Positions 28,929 to 39,244 of a stretch of 64,000 nt of DNA are shown here, piece by piece. Below the pieces are notes generated by a model that saw only the letters and a program-made list of their open reading frames with translations, had not been told where the DNA came from and did no database searches. Source of the stretch: Lapidilactobacillus achengensis (GTDB taxonomy: Bacteria > Bacillota > Bacilli > Lactobacillales > Lactobacillaceae); the NCBI RefSeq assembly GCF_003946655.1, contig NZ_RHOV01000003.1:1-64000 (forward strand). Direction: 5' to 3'. The position numbers and the translations under genes were made by a program. Each line of letters starts with the position of its first letter. Position 1 is the first letter of the stretch.

Positions 28929-30302
28929 TTATAGCAAGGCCTGCACAACTTTTTTCAATTTCATACCGTTACTTCCCTTGAGCAAAACCATGTCGCCATA
29001 GTGTAAATCATTTTTCAAATCGGCGATCAAGGCTGCTTGTTGACCCAAAGGATAATAGTGCAGAGCTTCCGGCGGGTAAACGCCACGTAACCGCAGATCC
29101 AGAGACTTGATCAGATCACCATAGAGATAAACTTCCTCAATATGACGCGGATCTAATTCACTGGCCAAGTTGGCGTGGAGTTTCTCTGCTTGCTCGCCCA
29201 ATTCCAACATATCCCCTAGAACCGCAACGTGACGACCCTTGGCAGCGACCTTGATGAAACTTTCAACGACTTCCCGAACAGCCGTCGGATTTGAATTGTA
29301 AACATCGCTCAAGATCTCCTCGCCAGCATCGCCTGTCAACCATTGGGTCCGGTTCTCGGTGGGTTGGAAGTGCGCTAAGGCCTGAGCCATTTCGTCTGGC
29401 GAAACGTGATAATGACGACCAACTAGCAGCGCCGCTAATGCGTTCAAAACATTGAATTCGCCAATCATCGGCACGGTGAAACTAACTTCTGGCCAGCGAT
29501 TGACTGAGAATTCGCTATGATTCTTGGTCAAGGTCATGGCGGTCGGATAAAGATAGTTCTCTTCCTTGAATCCGAAAGTCCGGGGCGCAAACGTTGCCGC
29601 GCGCGTCGTCAACAACGGCTCATCACCATTGATAATCAATAACCCGTCCTCTTTCAGACCATGGGTGATCTCCATCTTAGCATCGGCGATTTTATCGCGG
29701 GTCCCGAAGAATTCGATATGCGCTTCCCCGATCATGGTGATCACAGCCACATCCGGCTCGACCAAGTCACTGAGAAATTGTAACTGTCCGGGACGATCCA
29801 TCCCCATTTCCACGACCAACACTTCGGTATTGGTTTCCATTCCCAAAATCGTTAAGGGCACGCCGATTTCGTTATTGAAATTGGCCTGGGTTTTGGCCGT
29901 GTTATGTTGCTTGGCCAGAATCGCCGCAATCATATCCTTGGTGGTCGTTTTGCCGTTGCTTCCGGTAATCGCGACCACCTTTGGATTGACCTTCAATAAA
30001 TAATAATGCGCCAATTTCTGCAAAGCAGGTAAAACTTCGGCAACCTCGATCACTTGAAGATTGGTTGGTCGGCCTGGGTGACCCGTTTGCCAGAAAGTCG
30101 CGACGGCGCCAGCCATCTGCGCTTGCGCCACGAAATCGTGGCCATCACGCTGATCAACTAACGGCACGAACAGACTGCCGGGCCGCGCTTGGCGACTATC
30201 AATGCAAATACTCGTCACAACCGTGTTTTGATATTGACGCTGCTGAGTTTCTGAAACATCCAGCCCAATTGCCTGAACGATCTCAGATAATGTCATTTTC
30301 AT
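28929..30302 (-). CDS. murF: UDP-N-acetylmuramoyl-tripeptide--D-alanyl-D-alanine ligase
   Basis: Adds D-Ala-D-Ala (or D-Ala-D-Lac) to the UDP-MurNAc tripeptide, the last cytoplasmic step of precursor assembly. The 457-residue protein has the Mur ligase ATP loop VVAITGSNGKTTTKD (about 111-125), NFNNEIGVPLT, and VVEMGMDRPGQL. It lies 91 bp downstream of ddl, the normal pairing, and both products meet in one pathway step. GAGG lies 12 nt before the ATG. Confidence 0.96.
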   Translation of the reverse strand: MKMTLSEIVQAIGLDVSETQQRQYQNTVVTSICIDSRQARPGSLFVPLVDQRDGHDFVAQAQMAGAVATFWQTGHPGRPTNLQVIEVAEVLPALQKLAHYYLLKVNPKVVAITGSNGKTTTKDMIAAILAKQHNTAKTQANFNNEIGVPLTILGMETNTEVLVVEMGMDRPGQLQFLSDLVEPDVAVITMIGEAHIEFFGTRDKIADAKMEITHGLKEDGLLIINGDEPLLTTRAATFAPRTFGFKEENYLYPTAMTLTKNHSEFSVNRWPEVSFTVPMIGEFNVLNALAALLVGRHYHVSPDEMAQALAHFQPTENRTQWLTGDAGEEILSDVYNSNPTAVREVVESFIKVAAKGRHVAVLGDMLELGEQAEKLHANLASELDPRHIEEVYLYGDLIKSLDLRLRGVYPPEALHYYPLGQQAALIADLKNDLHYGDMVLLKGSNGMKLKKVVQALL

Positions 30303-30393
30303 TTATGCTTGGAACCTCTCAATTCAAACCTCATATTTTAGAACAACCCAATTAAAAGGCGCACGTTTCAATCGCCTGTTTCAATCGGTGAAA

Positions 30394-31488
30394 CTATTTG
30401 TTCGCCACTGTTTGCTTCTTGCTGGCGTAACGTTCCAGACCGAGCTGGATCAATTGATCGATCAATTCTGGGTAAGGGACACCGCTCGCTTGCCACAAGA
30501 ATGGGTACATCGAGAATTGCGTAAAGCCAGGCATGGTTTGGATCTCATTCAACCAGACTTGACCTGCTTGATCAAGGAAGAAATCAGCCCGCGTCAAGCC
30601 TGCGGCGCCGACTGCGTTAAAAGCCATCACCGCATACTTTTGAACTTCAGCCAATTGTTCCGCTGTGATTGGCGCGGGAATGATCAGCTTAGTCGAGCCA
30701 TCAATAAACTTCGACTCATAATCATAGAAGTCTTGCTTCTTCCCGATCTCACCAGCGATCGACGCCTTAGGATCATCATTACCTAACAGGCTGACCGCTA
30801 ATTCCCGCGCTTTTGGTACGGCCTTTTCGACCACGACCCGATCATCATAGGTGAAAGCATCAGCTAAGCAGCCGACCAATTCTTCGCTGCTTTCGGCCTT
30901 GCTGACGCCAATGCTAGAGCCCGCGTTAGCCGCTTTGACATAAACTGGGAAACCCATTTCTGTTGCGATCTGTTCCCGGATCTCAGCAGCCTTGTTTGCG
31001 TCGCGGTAGTGAACCGCCAAAACCGAAAGATATGGCACTTGCGGAATCTGGTATTCATCAAAGACGATTTTGGCCATGATCTTGTCCATACCCACTGCTG
31101 ACGCGCAAATACCAGAGCCAACATAAGGCACATCCAAAACTTCTAACAAACCTTGGATCGTGCCATCTTCACCCCAAGTCCCATGGATCATTGGGAACAC
31201 GACACAATCTTTTTGTCCGGCCAACTCAGCGAAATCAAACTTGGTGCCTAAAGAGTGTTCCGGCTCAGGGCGCCACGCCGCTTGCTCAGCCGCATCAAGT
31301 TTCAATGCAGTCTCAGCCGCGACCGGTGCGGTGAGGGTCAACCCCTTCAAAAACAAACCTTGACGCGTGATATAAATCGGAATAACCTCGTACTTTTGGT
31401 AATCGACCGCGCTCAACGCGGACCGGGTACTCATGACAGTCACATCGTGCTCAACGGTCCGACCACCATACATGAGGTAAAGTTTCAT
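30394..31488 (-). CDS. ddl: D-alanine--D-alanine (or D-lactate) ligase
   Basis: ATP-grasp enzyme making the terminal dipeptide or depsipeptide of peptidoglycan. The 364-residue protein has the N-terminal GGRTVEHDVTVMS motif, FPMIHGTWGEDGTIQGLL, YVKAANAGSSIGVSK and the metal-binding WLNEIQTMPGFTQFSMYP block. Many lactobacilli use D-lactate and are vancomycin resistant, depending on the Tyr/Phe residue of the omega loop; I could not align that position with certainty here. The start ATG 31488 has GGAGG 10 nt upstream. Confidence 0.95.
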   Translation of the reverse strand: MKLYLMYGGRTVEHDVTVMSTRSALSAVDYQKYEVIPIYITRQGLFLKGLTLTAPVAAETALKLDAAEQAAWRPEPEHSLGTKFDFAELAGQKDCVVFPMIHGTWGEDGTIQGLLEVLDVPYVGSGICASAVGMDKIMAKIVFDEYQIPQVPYLSVLAVHYRDANKAAEIREQIATEMGFPVYVKAANAGSSIGVSKAESSEELVGCLADAFTYDDRVVVEKAVPKARELAVSLLGNDDPKASIAGEIGKKQDFYDYESKFIDGSTKLIIPAPITAEQLAEVQKYAVMAFNAVGAAGLTRADFFLDQAGQVWLNEIQTMPGFTQFSMYPFLWQASGVPYPELIDQLIQLGLERYASKKQTVANK

Positions 31489-31648
31489 ATCTTTTTGTCC
31501 TCCTCTTGGTTCCATCCAAATTTAAGCTCGCCCCTGGCAAAAGCCCCACTTTCACCACCAGCAGAAGATTCCACCAGAACGCAGCTAATCTGATTCTCAA
31601 GCCTTAAGTATAAAAGAAAAGTACCAGAAAAGAAAGCAAAAAAAATAA

Positions 31649-31748
31649 AGAGTGCGGAGAGGTGCGGTTAGACCGTGAGCATTAATTTATCAGATTGGGC
31701 AATCTGATACTTTAAGGCGCAGCGGTCTGCACCTCGCAGCACGTTTCA
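31649..31748 (+). repeat. Family A repeat, short variant A5
   Basis: 100 bp with family ends AGAGTGCG and CACGTTTCA, but a different body: GAGGTGCGGTTAGACCG pairs with CGGTCTGCACCTC, and ATCAGATT with AATCTGAT. The GAGCATTAA motif is kept. Confidence 0.85.
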
Positions 31749-31752
31749 AATC

Positions 31753-31875
31753 AGAGTGCGAGCTGGCCCGGGTAGCTCCCGAGCATTAGCCTAGCAATTG
31801 GTTTGGAAGCCGCACTTTGCTTCCGAAACAATTGCGTAGCTAAGCGCAGGGAGCTGGGCCAGCGAGCACGTTTCA
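31753..31875 (+). repeat. Family A repeat, copy A6
   Basis: 123 bp; outer stem GGCCCGGGTAGCTCCC with GGGAGCTGGGCC, inner CAATTGGTTTGGAAGC with GCTTCCGAAACAATTG. It follows variant A5 after 4 bp. Confidence 0.92.
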
Positions 31876-31877
31876 AA

Positions 31878-31920
31878 AGAGAGGTGCGGTTAGACCGTGA
31901 TCATTAATTTATCAGATTGA
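31878..31920 (+). repeat. Truncated family A fragment
   Basis: About 43 bp repeat the left arm of variant A5 (AGAGGTGCGGTTAGACCGTG and onward, to ATCAGATTG) and then stop; no right arm follows. The remaining 130 bp to the regulator gene hold no recognisable feature. Confidence 0.75.
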
Positions 31921-32053
31921 CTAAGCTGCAATAAGACCTTTTCCCACGAATCCCGATGAAATCGTCGCACAAAATAAAATCTAGGAAATTTTTCCAAAAA
32001 AGATGTCAGGGTCCTTCGCAGCTGAGCTGGTCTGAGTTGGCAACTTAGATGCT

Positions 32054-32968
32054 CTAGTTGAAGACTAAACAGCGCCTGCTTGATTCATCACTGGACCCAT
32101 CATTGTTAAGTAAGTAGCCAATAATCTCTATATCAGGATTAAGCTGATCATTAATCGCAATCACTCTTAGTGTCTCAAAAAGTTGTTGGGCCAACCGCTG
32201 ATTGCCTTGGTTTAACTTTTCATCGAGAATCATAAACAGCAGGTGACAGTCCATGTCGGGGAATCGTCTGGTGATTTCCTGTAAATCACCTAAATATTGT
32301 CTAGCCCGTTCATAATCTTGATTACTCAAGCGCAACGTGATTGCTCGAATGATAAATTTGGTTAGGGCGATGTATTCAGGGCGATCGTAGGCGCTAAGCA
32401 GTCGTTTCGTGATGATCTGTGAATAATACTCCGCTTGTTGTTCGGCCGTGTAAGTGTGCAAGACGCTGGTAAAGAGCAACAAGTCAAAACTATGAAAACT
32501 CTCGCTCCGCGTTAAATATGATTTCGCATCAGCGATCAGCTCTGGATTGAGCTGTACCCGGCCAGTTACTTGCAGTGAACGCGCGCTTTCGATTTGAATC
32601 AATAAATATAGGTAAAAGACATCATGATCACAGGCGTACGCCGCGTAAAATCCCCTAATAGATTCATGCAGGGATAAGCTTTTCCCTTGATAGATCAAAC
32701 TCTCGATTTTCCGGAGCAGATAGTCTTTATTAGCGGGAAGCTCAGGCAGGCCAACTTCATCATCGGCCGCGATCATTGCCATATATTCATTGGGCAGGAC
32801 ATTCAAACGGTCCAAATATTTAAATAGGATCTCGGCGCTAAGGTACGTCCCATTATTTTCGAAAACAGATAATGTCGTCCGACTGCAGATTCCTTTAGCC
32901 AGTTCTGCTTGAGTGAGCCCACGTTCAACCCGAAGTTTTTTGATCAATTCACCATGAGTCATGATCAT
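32054..32968 (-). CDS. Rgg/MutR-like transcriptional regulator
   Basis: 304 residues: an N-terminal helix-turn-helix (LIKKLRVERGLTQAELAKGICSRTTLSVFENN, residues about 7-38) followed by a long all-helical region with TPR-like repeats, as in the Rgg/MutR family, whose members respond to short secreted peptides. The start is supported by family position; an AAGG precedes at a suitable distance. No pheromone gene is evident next to it. It is divergent from the small gene at 33174, whose promoter lies in the shared 205-bp spacer, so that gene may be a target. An ADHR-like or PlcR-like assignment is also possible. Confidence 0.8.
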   Translation of the reverse strand: MIMTHGELIKKLRVERGLTQAELAKGICSRTTLSVFENNGTYLSAEILFKYLDRLNVLPNEYMAMIAADDEVGLPELPANKDYLLRKIESLIYQGKSLSLHESIRGFYAAYACDHDVFYLYLLIQIESARSLQVTGRVQLNPELIADAKSYLTRSESFHSFDLLLFTSVLHTYTAEQQAEYYSQIITKRLLSAYDRPEYIALTKFIIRAITLRLSNQDYERARQYLGDLQEITRRFPDMDCHLLFMILDEKLNQGNQRLAQQLFETLRVIAINDQLNPDIEIIGYLLNNDGSSDESSRRCLVFN

Positions 32969-33047
32969 TGCCTTCCCCTCTAGTTACCCGAAACGCCATT
33001 CCATGTCAAAAGACTTAACAAATTCAAAGCTTCGCAAATCCGCATGC

Positions 33048-33053
33048 TATAAT
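33048..33053 (+). promoter_or_regulatory. Extended -10 promoter for the gene at 33174
   Basis: TGCTATAAT on the plus strand without a good -35, about 120 bp upstream of the start; such promoters often depend on an activator. Confidence 0.55.
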
Positions 33054-33173
33054 TTGTGTTGGTTATATGATCAGTATACGAGAAGCTAAGCAGTCGTTCA
33101 AGCGCTACCATTGCTATCTCTGCCCGCTTCGCGTAGCTGTTAGGGTCAAAAATCAAGTAAGGAGCGGAAAGAA

Positions 33174-33479
33174 ATGAAAAAAATCGTTTTTGTCTTATAC
33201 GCGAGTTACCAATCACTGGGTTATGCCAATCTTGCCAGTCCATTCGATAAGAAACTGAGTCAAGAGCTCCATCAAGTATTCGATGATGCGTATGAGATCG
33301 GTTTCGATCCCGATACGGCGGAATCGCTAGATGCTTTAGTCGTCCCTGACCAAATCGCCAACTTCGACAACAAGAAGCAACTTCCTGAAATCAAAGTACC
33401 GGCGACGTTGTTCGTTACTGGTCAGGTTGGCAAGATCAAGGAAATCGTCGATGCCTATTTCCAACATCAGAACCAGTGA
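33174..33479 (+). CDS. Small protein of unknown function (101 aa)
   Basis: A cytoplasmic-looking 101-residue protein (MKKIVFVLYASYQSLGYANL) with alternating strands and helices ending VPATLFVTGQVGKIKEIVDA. The layout is faintly like lactose/cellobiose PTS IIB proteins, but the phosphorylated Cys of that family is absent, so no function is assigned. AAGGAG lies 9 nt before the ATG and codon use is ordinary, so it is a real gene. Divergent from the Rgg-like regulator. No clear terminator follows. Confidence 0.75.
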   Translation: MKKIVFVLYASYQSLGYANLASPFDKKLSQELHQVFDDAYEIGFDPDTAESLDALVVPDQIANFDNKKQLPEIKVPATLFVTGQVGKIKEIVDAYFQHQNQ

Positions 33480-33564
33480 TCACTGCTGAATAGCCTTAGC
33501 TGAATCATTCATGCTATTGCTCTACGGGAAAGGTAATCTGTTGGGATGGGCATCTGCAACGCTG

Positions 33565-33966
33565 TGATTATCAACTGGCCGGTTGACGTGAGTGCTCAAA
33601 CGACCGTTATACCGTTGAGCAGCTGGAGCGTAGCGTGGCGTTGAAACGTGTGAACCGATCTGGTCAGCTTCACACTCTGGCGTTGGTGGGCTGTTTACTC
33701 GTTTGGCGGAAGGTCGGGCTGGAGGTGAGTCAGCCGCGATATTATTGTTGGCGATTTATCGCCTACAATAAGGCCGAGCTTGAAGATTTTCGGTGGTCTT
33801 CCGAAAAGCTTCAAGTCGTGCCCGCCGCGTTCCACCACCCCCAGCCCGACCTGGAGCCCCACCACACTTTCCCATCCACCAACGCCACGCGCAGCGCAAG
33901 CCGCGGGCAAGCTACTTTTGCTAGACTAATGTTCAGGAGCTAACCCGTTGTGGCCCACACTCCTTC
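33565..33966 (-). repeat. Family B structured repeat, copy B3 with nested insertion
   Basis: Read on the minus strand it starts with the family A half (GAGCATTA-like, TAGCAAAAGTAGCTTG), then CGGCTTGCGCTGCG, then a stem domain unlike B1/B2 in sequence: GTGGCGTTGGTGG pairs with CCACCAACGCCA and AGGTCGGGCTGG with CCAGCCCGACCT. The inner hairpin (33742-33771) has arms TTATTGT/ACAATAA; another has TTGAAG/CTTCAA arms. The shared 3' module CCGCTCAACG-like follows. A 35-bp insertion lies at 33644-33678. The rest of the 600-bp gap to rpmE2 holds nothing else clear. Confidence 0.87.
33644..33678 (-). mobile_element. Miniature family A element with 7-bp target duplication
   Basis: 35 bp from AGAGTGTGAA to TTCACACGTTT on the minus strand, inverted ends GTGTGAA/TTCACAC, interrupting copy B3. 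Both sides carry the 7-mer GGCGTTG (33637-33643 and 33679-33685). The paralogous copy B5 has the 7-mer once (49672-49678) and no insert. Confidence 0.8.
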
Positions 33967-34028
33967 TAAATAAACCGCAGCCGCGGTTTATTTTTTCCGC
34001 CATAAGTCGACTAGGTGCCGAAAAACAC

Positions 34029-34059
34029 AAAAAACCACACCGCTAAACGCGGTGTGGTT
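34029..34059 (-). terminator. Terminator after rpmE2
   Basis: Stem ACCACACCGC and GCGGTGTGGT with a 4-nt loop and minus-strand TTTTTT, about 22 bp past the stop. Confidence 0.92.
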
Positions 34060-34081
34060 CCACATTAAATCCGATTCTTGA

Positions 34082-34345
34082 TTACTTAGCGCCAGCGCCA
34101 GTATCCTTGAAGCCATACTTCTTGTTGAAGCGATCAACACGACCGTCGGCTTGAGTGAACTTCTGCTTGCCAGTATAGAATGGATGTGAATCTGATGAAA
34201 TTTCAACCCGGATCAATGGGTATTCTTGACCTTCAAATTCGACAGTTTCTTTTGAGGATTTAGTTGAACCTGAAAGAAACTTGAAACCTGTTGCTGAGTC
34301 CATGAAAACAACTTCGTGGAAATCTGGATGAATTCCTTTTTTCAT
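34082..34345 (-). CDS. rpmE2: 50S ribosomal protein L31 type B
   Basis: 87 residues beginning [20 protein letters not shown], with the [13 protein letters not shown] segment characteristic of L31. It lacks the zinc-binding cysteines of the other L31 type, as is general for type B. AAAAGGAG precedes the ATG. Located after murA2, the conserved order. Confidence 0.97.
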   Translation of the reverse strand: MKKGIHPDFHEVVFMDSATGFKFLSGSTKSSKETVEFEGQEYPLIRVEISSDSHPFYTGKQKFTQADGRVDRFNKKYGFKDTGAGAK

Positions 34346-34441
34346 TATAATTAGCTCCTTTTCCCTAAGCTATTTGCTAACCTAGAGTCCATATTCGTAA
34401 GTAGTCTGACAATATAAGATATTAGCACGGAACCCGCTTGA

Positions 34442-35758
34442 TTACAATGCTTTTTTCTGAAAAACTTCGGCGCTAGTCAACGTGCTACTGGGCTCATCTT
34501 CGTCAATCATTTCCACATCAGCCCCAAGACCGCGAAGTTTGGTGATCACTTGGTCGTAGCCCCGCAAAATGTTTTCCACCTTATGGATCGTGGTCGTTCC
34601 TTCCGCCATCAAGCCAGCGATCATCAACGCCGCCCCGGCCCGAATCTCATCAGCAGTCACATCGGTTCCCTGAAGCTGATCGGTATGGTGTAACAAGATC
34701 ACGTCATTTTCCACAGAAATATTGGCGCCCATGCGCACCAATTCAGGGACATGACGAACCCGCCGCGGATAAAGTGTGTCAACAATCATGCCTTCACCCT
34801 GAGCCTTCAGCAATAGCGGGGTGATCGGTTGTTGCAGATCCGTGGCGAACCCGGGATAGGGCATGGTTTTAATCGTCACCATTTGCAGGTCACCAGTGGG
34901 ATAGACGTAGATGCTGTCTTCCACGATGTCAAAACGAACCCCAATTTCTTCCATCTTGGCCAAAAATGAGTCTAAATGTTCGCTAATAATATTTCGGACG
35001 GTCACGCCGTTGCCACAAGCCGCGGCCATCGCCAAATAAGTTCCCGCCTCGATTCGATCAGGAATGATCGTGTGCGCATTGCGCGCATATAAATGGGGCA
35101 CGCCTTCAATTCTGATCGTATCGGTGCCCGCGCCCCGGATCTTGGCGCCCATATTGTTCAAGAACGTCGCCAAGTCAATGATTTCCGGCTCCTTGGCCAC
35201 GTTCTCAATAATCGTAGTGCCCGTCGCCCGAACTGCAGCCAAAATAACATTGACGGTGGCGCCAACGGATACCATATCGAAATAAATTTTAGCACCGTGA
35301 AGCCCATCATCTGGCGCTTGGATAAACATGGCCCCGTGTTCATTGCTGACGGTGGCCCCTAATGCCTCAAAGCCCTTGATATGCTGATCGATCGGTCGCG
35401 GACCAATGTCATCGCCACCGGGTAACCCGACGATCGCCCGCCCAAAACGACCTAATAATGCCCCCATGAAATAGTAAGAAGCGCGTAAACTCTTGATTTT
35501 ACCGTTGGGCAACGGTTTGGAGATGATCTGGGTCGGATCGATCTCCAGGCCTTGCTCGGTTACTTCTGAAGTGACGTTCATGTCAGTTAAAATATCACGT
35601 AAGTTATCAACATCTTGAATGCGTGGTACGCCATCAAGTGTGACTTTTGATTCTGAAAGAATCGAAGCAGGAATAATAGCGACTGTACTATTCTTAGCAC
35701 CACCGATAACGACTTCACCGGTTAGACGCTTTCCACCGTGGATAATCATTTTTTTCAT
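34442..35758 (-). CDS. murA2: UDP-N-acetylglucosamine 1-carboxyvinyltransferase
   Basis: First committed step of peptidoglycan synthesis: transfers enolpyruvate from PEP to UDP-GlcNAc. The 438-residue length is normal. The N-terminal [13 protein letters not shown] holds the conserved Lys22-Asn23. In the active-site loop, where E. coli MurA has Cys115 (GGCTIGARP), this protein reads GGDDIGPRP, placing Asp116 at the Cys position. A Cys-to-Asp change at this site is known from other bacteria to give fosfomycin-insensitive yet active enzymes. AAGGA lies 10 nt before the ATG. The pyrG-murA2-rpmE2 order is conserved in Bacilli (rho, often between them, is absent). Confidence 0.95.
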   Translation of the reverse strand: MKKMIIHGGKRLTGEVVIGGAKNSTVAIIPASILSESKVTLDGVPRIQDVDNLRDILTDMNVTSEVTEQGLEIDPTQIISKPLPNGKIKSLRASYYFMGALLGRFGRAIVGLPGGDDIGPRPIDQHIKGFEALGATVSNEHGAMFIQAPDDGLHGAKIYFDMVSVGATVNVILAAVRATGTTIIENVAKEPEIIDLATFLNNMGAKIRGAGTDTIRIEGVPHLYARNAHTIIPDRIEAGTYLAMAAACGNGVTVRNIISEHLDSFLAKMEEIGVRFDIVEDSIYVYPTGDLQMVTIKTMPYPGFATDLQQPITPLLLKAQGEGMIVDTLYPRRVRHVPELVRMGANISVENDVILLHHTDQLQGTDVTADEIRAGAALMIAGLMAEGTTTIHKVENILRGYDQVITKLRGLGADVEMIDEDEPSSTLTSAEVFQKKAL

Positions 35759-35882
35759 TATAGCTGATTCCTTATCGTCTTGAGTATGTTTTTTTTTAAG
35801 TTTTTTTCAGTACTTTTTCAATTGATTGCGTTCACAAAGAAATGGTCCAATGACTTTTTTACTAGTCAAGTCATCAATACCT

Positions 35883-35911
35883 ATCATAAAGAATTATCGT
35901 TGAAATTACAA
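35883..35911 (-). promoter_or_regulatory. murA2 promoter
   Basis: On the minus strand TTGTAA (35906-35911) and TATGAT (35883-35888) have a 17-bp spacer, 125 bp upstream of the murA2 start. The leader between contains A-rich tracts. The 470-bp murA2-pyrG gap otherwise holds the pyrG terminator. Confidence 0.65.
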
Positions 35912-36062
35912 GGGGTCACCACTTCCGTTATTAAATTTATATAACGCCATAACGGTGAAAACAACGTCCTTATTATTTGTCAGTTTGCCTGAAGGGGTTC
36001 GGGAATAACTGTGCAAATTGCCCAGCCTGAATGAGCCGGCATTTTTTATTTTCTGAAAACAA

Positions 36063-36104
36063 ATAGGCTATTTTGGCCTTAATATCAAGGTCAAAATAGC
36101 CTAT
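36063..36104 (-). terminator. Probable terminator after pyrG
   Basis: Long stem ATAGGCTATTTTG and CAAAATAGCCTAT, with an additional inner pairing, then TTTGTTTTC on the minus strand, 128 bp past the pyrG stop. Confidence 0.75.
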
Positions 36105-36231
36105 AAGAATATCATCATCGCCACTCTCACGCAAGCGCGCGGTAACGCGATCCCAACAAAAGTTGCGGCGATCAGCCACCTAGCTGTCAAGACAACCCGT
36201 TAACCAGGCTTACTTTTAGCTGATCTTCAGA

Positions 36232-37918
<1,687 letters not shown>

Positions 37919-37945
37919 GTCAATTGGCATTACGAAATGTAAGGC

Positions 37946-37985
37946 GCCCAAAAGATATTCTACAAACATTTGCCCCGTTCGTCAA
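37946..37985 (-). promoter_or_regulatory. pyrG promoter with GGGC start (CTP sensing by G-stuttering)
   Basis: TTGACG (37980-37985), 17-bp spacer, TAGAAT (37957-37962), then 7 nt and GGGC (37949 down to 37946) as the expected transcript start. In B. subtilis and relatives, low CTP stalls polymerase at the C and causes repeated G insertion; the poly-G 5' end pairs with the pyrimidine arm of the leader terminator and lets pyrG be transcribed. All elements of that mechanism are present. Confidence 0.85.
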
Positions 37986-38150
37986 GGAAAACTGACAACT
38001 TCCTGTTATCCCGGAGGAATCACTAGTGTCGGTTCGTCGGGAAAGCCGCCCTGTTCCTAGGGGATAGCGCGTCCACAACTGCAACGCTTGCAAAAATGCA
38101 GGAGTCTGCGACCCAAAATGCAGAAGTTCGCGAACTGAAATCGGGTTCTT

Positions 38151-38465
38151 TCAAAGGCGATCATTCACCTGTTGCCGCCACGCGTCCAAGAACGGATGAT
38201 CCGTCAGAATCATGCCGTCAGCGAAAGCCGCCACGTCCTGACCCGTCACCGCCAGAACATCTTTGTGCCGGCGGGCGCCATCCTCAAACAAATCCAACAG
38301 CTCATTCAAGGGTTGAAAATCATTGGTCAGATTGATTGGATCGACTTTCATGAGATATTTCTGGATTTCTTGGTAGACGATGGCGTAACGGGTGGGTAAC
38401 GCCGCGACACGCTTTTGGAGCTCGCGCCATTCTTTCTTTTCCGCCCAAGCTTGCTTCAAACTCAT
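38151..38465 (-). CDS. DUF1048 family protein
   Basis: 104 residues, all-helical and hydrophilic (MSLKQAWAEKKEWRELQKRV; FLDAWRQQVNDRL at the end), resembling DUF1048, a family commonly encoded beside PadR regulators. Function unknown. Its ATG overlaps the stop of the preceding gene by ATGA, so translation is coupled. Last gene of the PadR-DUF1048-DUF1048 operon. The 165 bp beyond it to the pyrG promoter contain nothing recognised. Confidence 0.82.
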   Translation of the reverse strand: MSLKQAWAEKKEWRELQKRVAALPTRYAIVYQEIQKYLMKVDPINLTNDFQPLNELLDLFEDGARRHKDVLAVTGQDVAAFADGMILTDHPFLDAWRQQVNDRL

Positions 38466-38821
38466 CGTGTTTCCTCCTTGGCTAATTTCTTCGCGATTGT
38501 CTGGTTGAGCTGAGCGCGCAGTTTATCGCGATAATCTTTGGCGCCTTCAACATGGGCCAACTCCGTAATGAAGTTGTTGAGACTGGACCCGATGACCGCG
38601 CTGACCGCCAGCCCCTCCGCCGCGCTTTCCTCGAACAATCCGACCACATCGGCCAAGATTGGATAGAGATTACGACCGGAGAAGTCGGTAAACTGCCAAA
38701 TCTCCTGATTCAGCTGGCGCCAGGCACTTTGGTAGTCCTGAGGTAATTGGGCGATCCGTTGATCATACGCCCTCTGTAACTTCGTCAGATCATGACCCGT
38801 GACTTTATCATAAAAATTCAT
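38462..38821 (-). CDS. DUF1048 family protein
   Basis: 119 residues (MNFYDKVTGHDLTKLQRAYD; DYQSAWRQLNQEIWQFTDF), all-helical, with the DUF1048 pattern of a helical bundle and a conserved LADVVGLFEESAAEG stretch. It is a paralogue of the following gene. GGAGG precedes the ATG by 9 nt. 61 bp after padR. No function is known for the family. Confidence 0.84.
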   Translation of the reverse strand: MNFYDKVTGHDLTKLQRAYDQRIAQLPQDYQSAWRQLNQEIWQFTDFSGRNLYPILADVVGLFEESAAEGLAVSAVIGSSLNNFITELAHVEGAKDYRDKLRAQLNQTIAKKLAKEETR

Positions 38822-38882
38822 TTTTCAATGCCTCCATCATCATGTTTCAAACAGGCTCCTATTTTCATCAGCGGGCACTGGG

Positions 38883-39203
38883 CTAATGTTTGATCTTGAC
38901 CAGTTGATCCACCAGGAAGGCCCACTTCCGCCAGAAGTCAGCCAAGTAAGCGACCCCGGCGTCATTCAGCCGATAAAATTTGCGCGCCGGTCCCACAGTT
39001 GATTTTCTTTTCTCAACGGTCACGAGATTTTTCTTTTCTAGCCGGAGTAAAACGGTATAAACTGTCCCCTCGACAATATCCTGAAAGCCCAACTCGATCA
39101 AGGTGTTGGTAATTTGATAGCCATATGTTTCCTGACTGTTCTGGATTACCTGCAGGACAACGCCTTCAAGTACCCCTTTTAGTAATTCTGTCATTCCTGT
39201 CAA
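38883..39203 (-). CDS. PadR family transcriptional regulator
   Basis: About 106 residues with the PadR winged-helix pattern (MTELLKGVLEGVVLQVIQN, TYGYQITNTL, EGTVYTVLLRLEKKNLVTVEKRKS, GPARKFYRLNDAG). The TTG at 39203 has AAAGGA 8 nt upstream; the ATG at 39194 is the alternative. It heads an operon with two DUF1048 genes. Its promoter is flanked by two identical 12-bp sites, a pattern expected for autoregulation. Confidence 0.92.
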   Translation of the reverse strand: MTGMTELLKGVLEGVVLQVIQNSQETYGYQITNTLIELGFQDIVEGTVYTVLLRLEKKNLVTVEKRKSTVGPARKFYRLNDAGVAYLADFWRKWAFLVDQLVKIKH

Positions 39204-39244
39204 TCTCGTCATCCTTTCTTAAAAGGCTTGTAACTCTTACCTAG

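Noticed and set aside
35973-36179. 68-codon minus-strand frame after pyrG
   Set aside because: It is formed largely by the pyrG terminator stem, has no ribosome site and no recognisable protein pattern.
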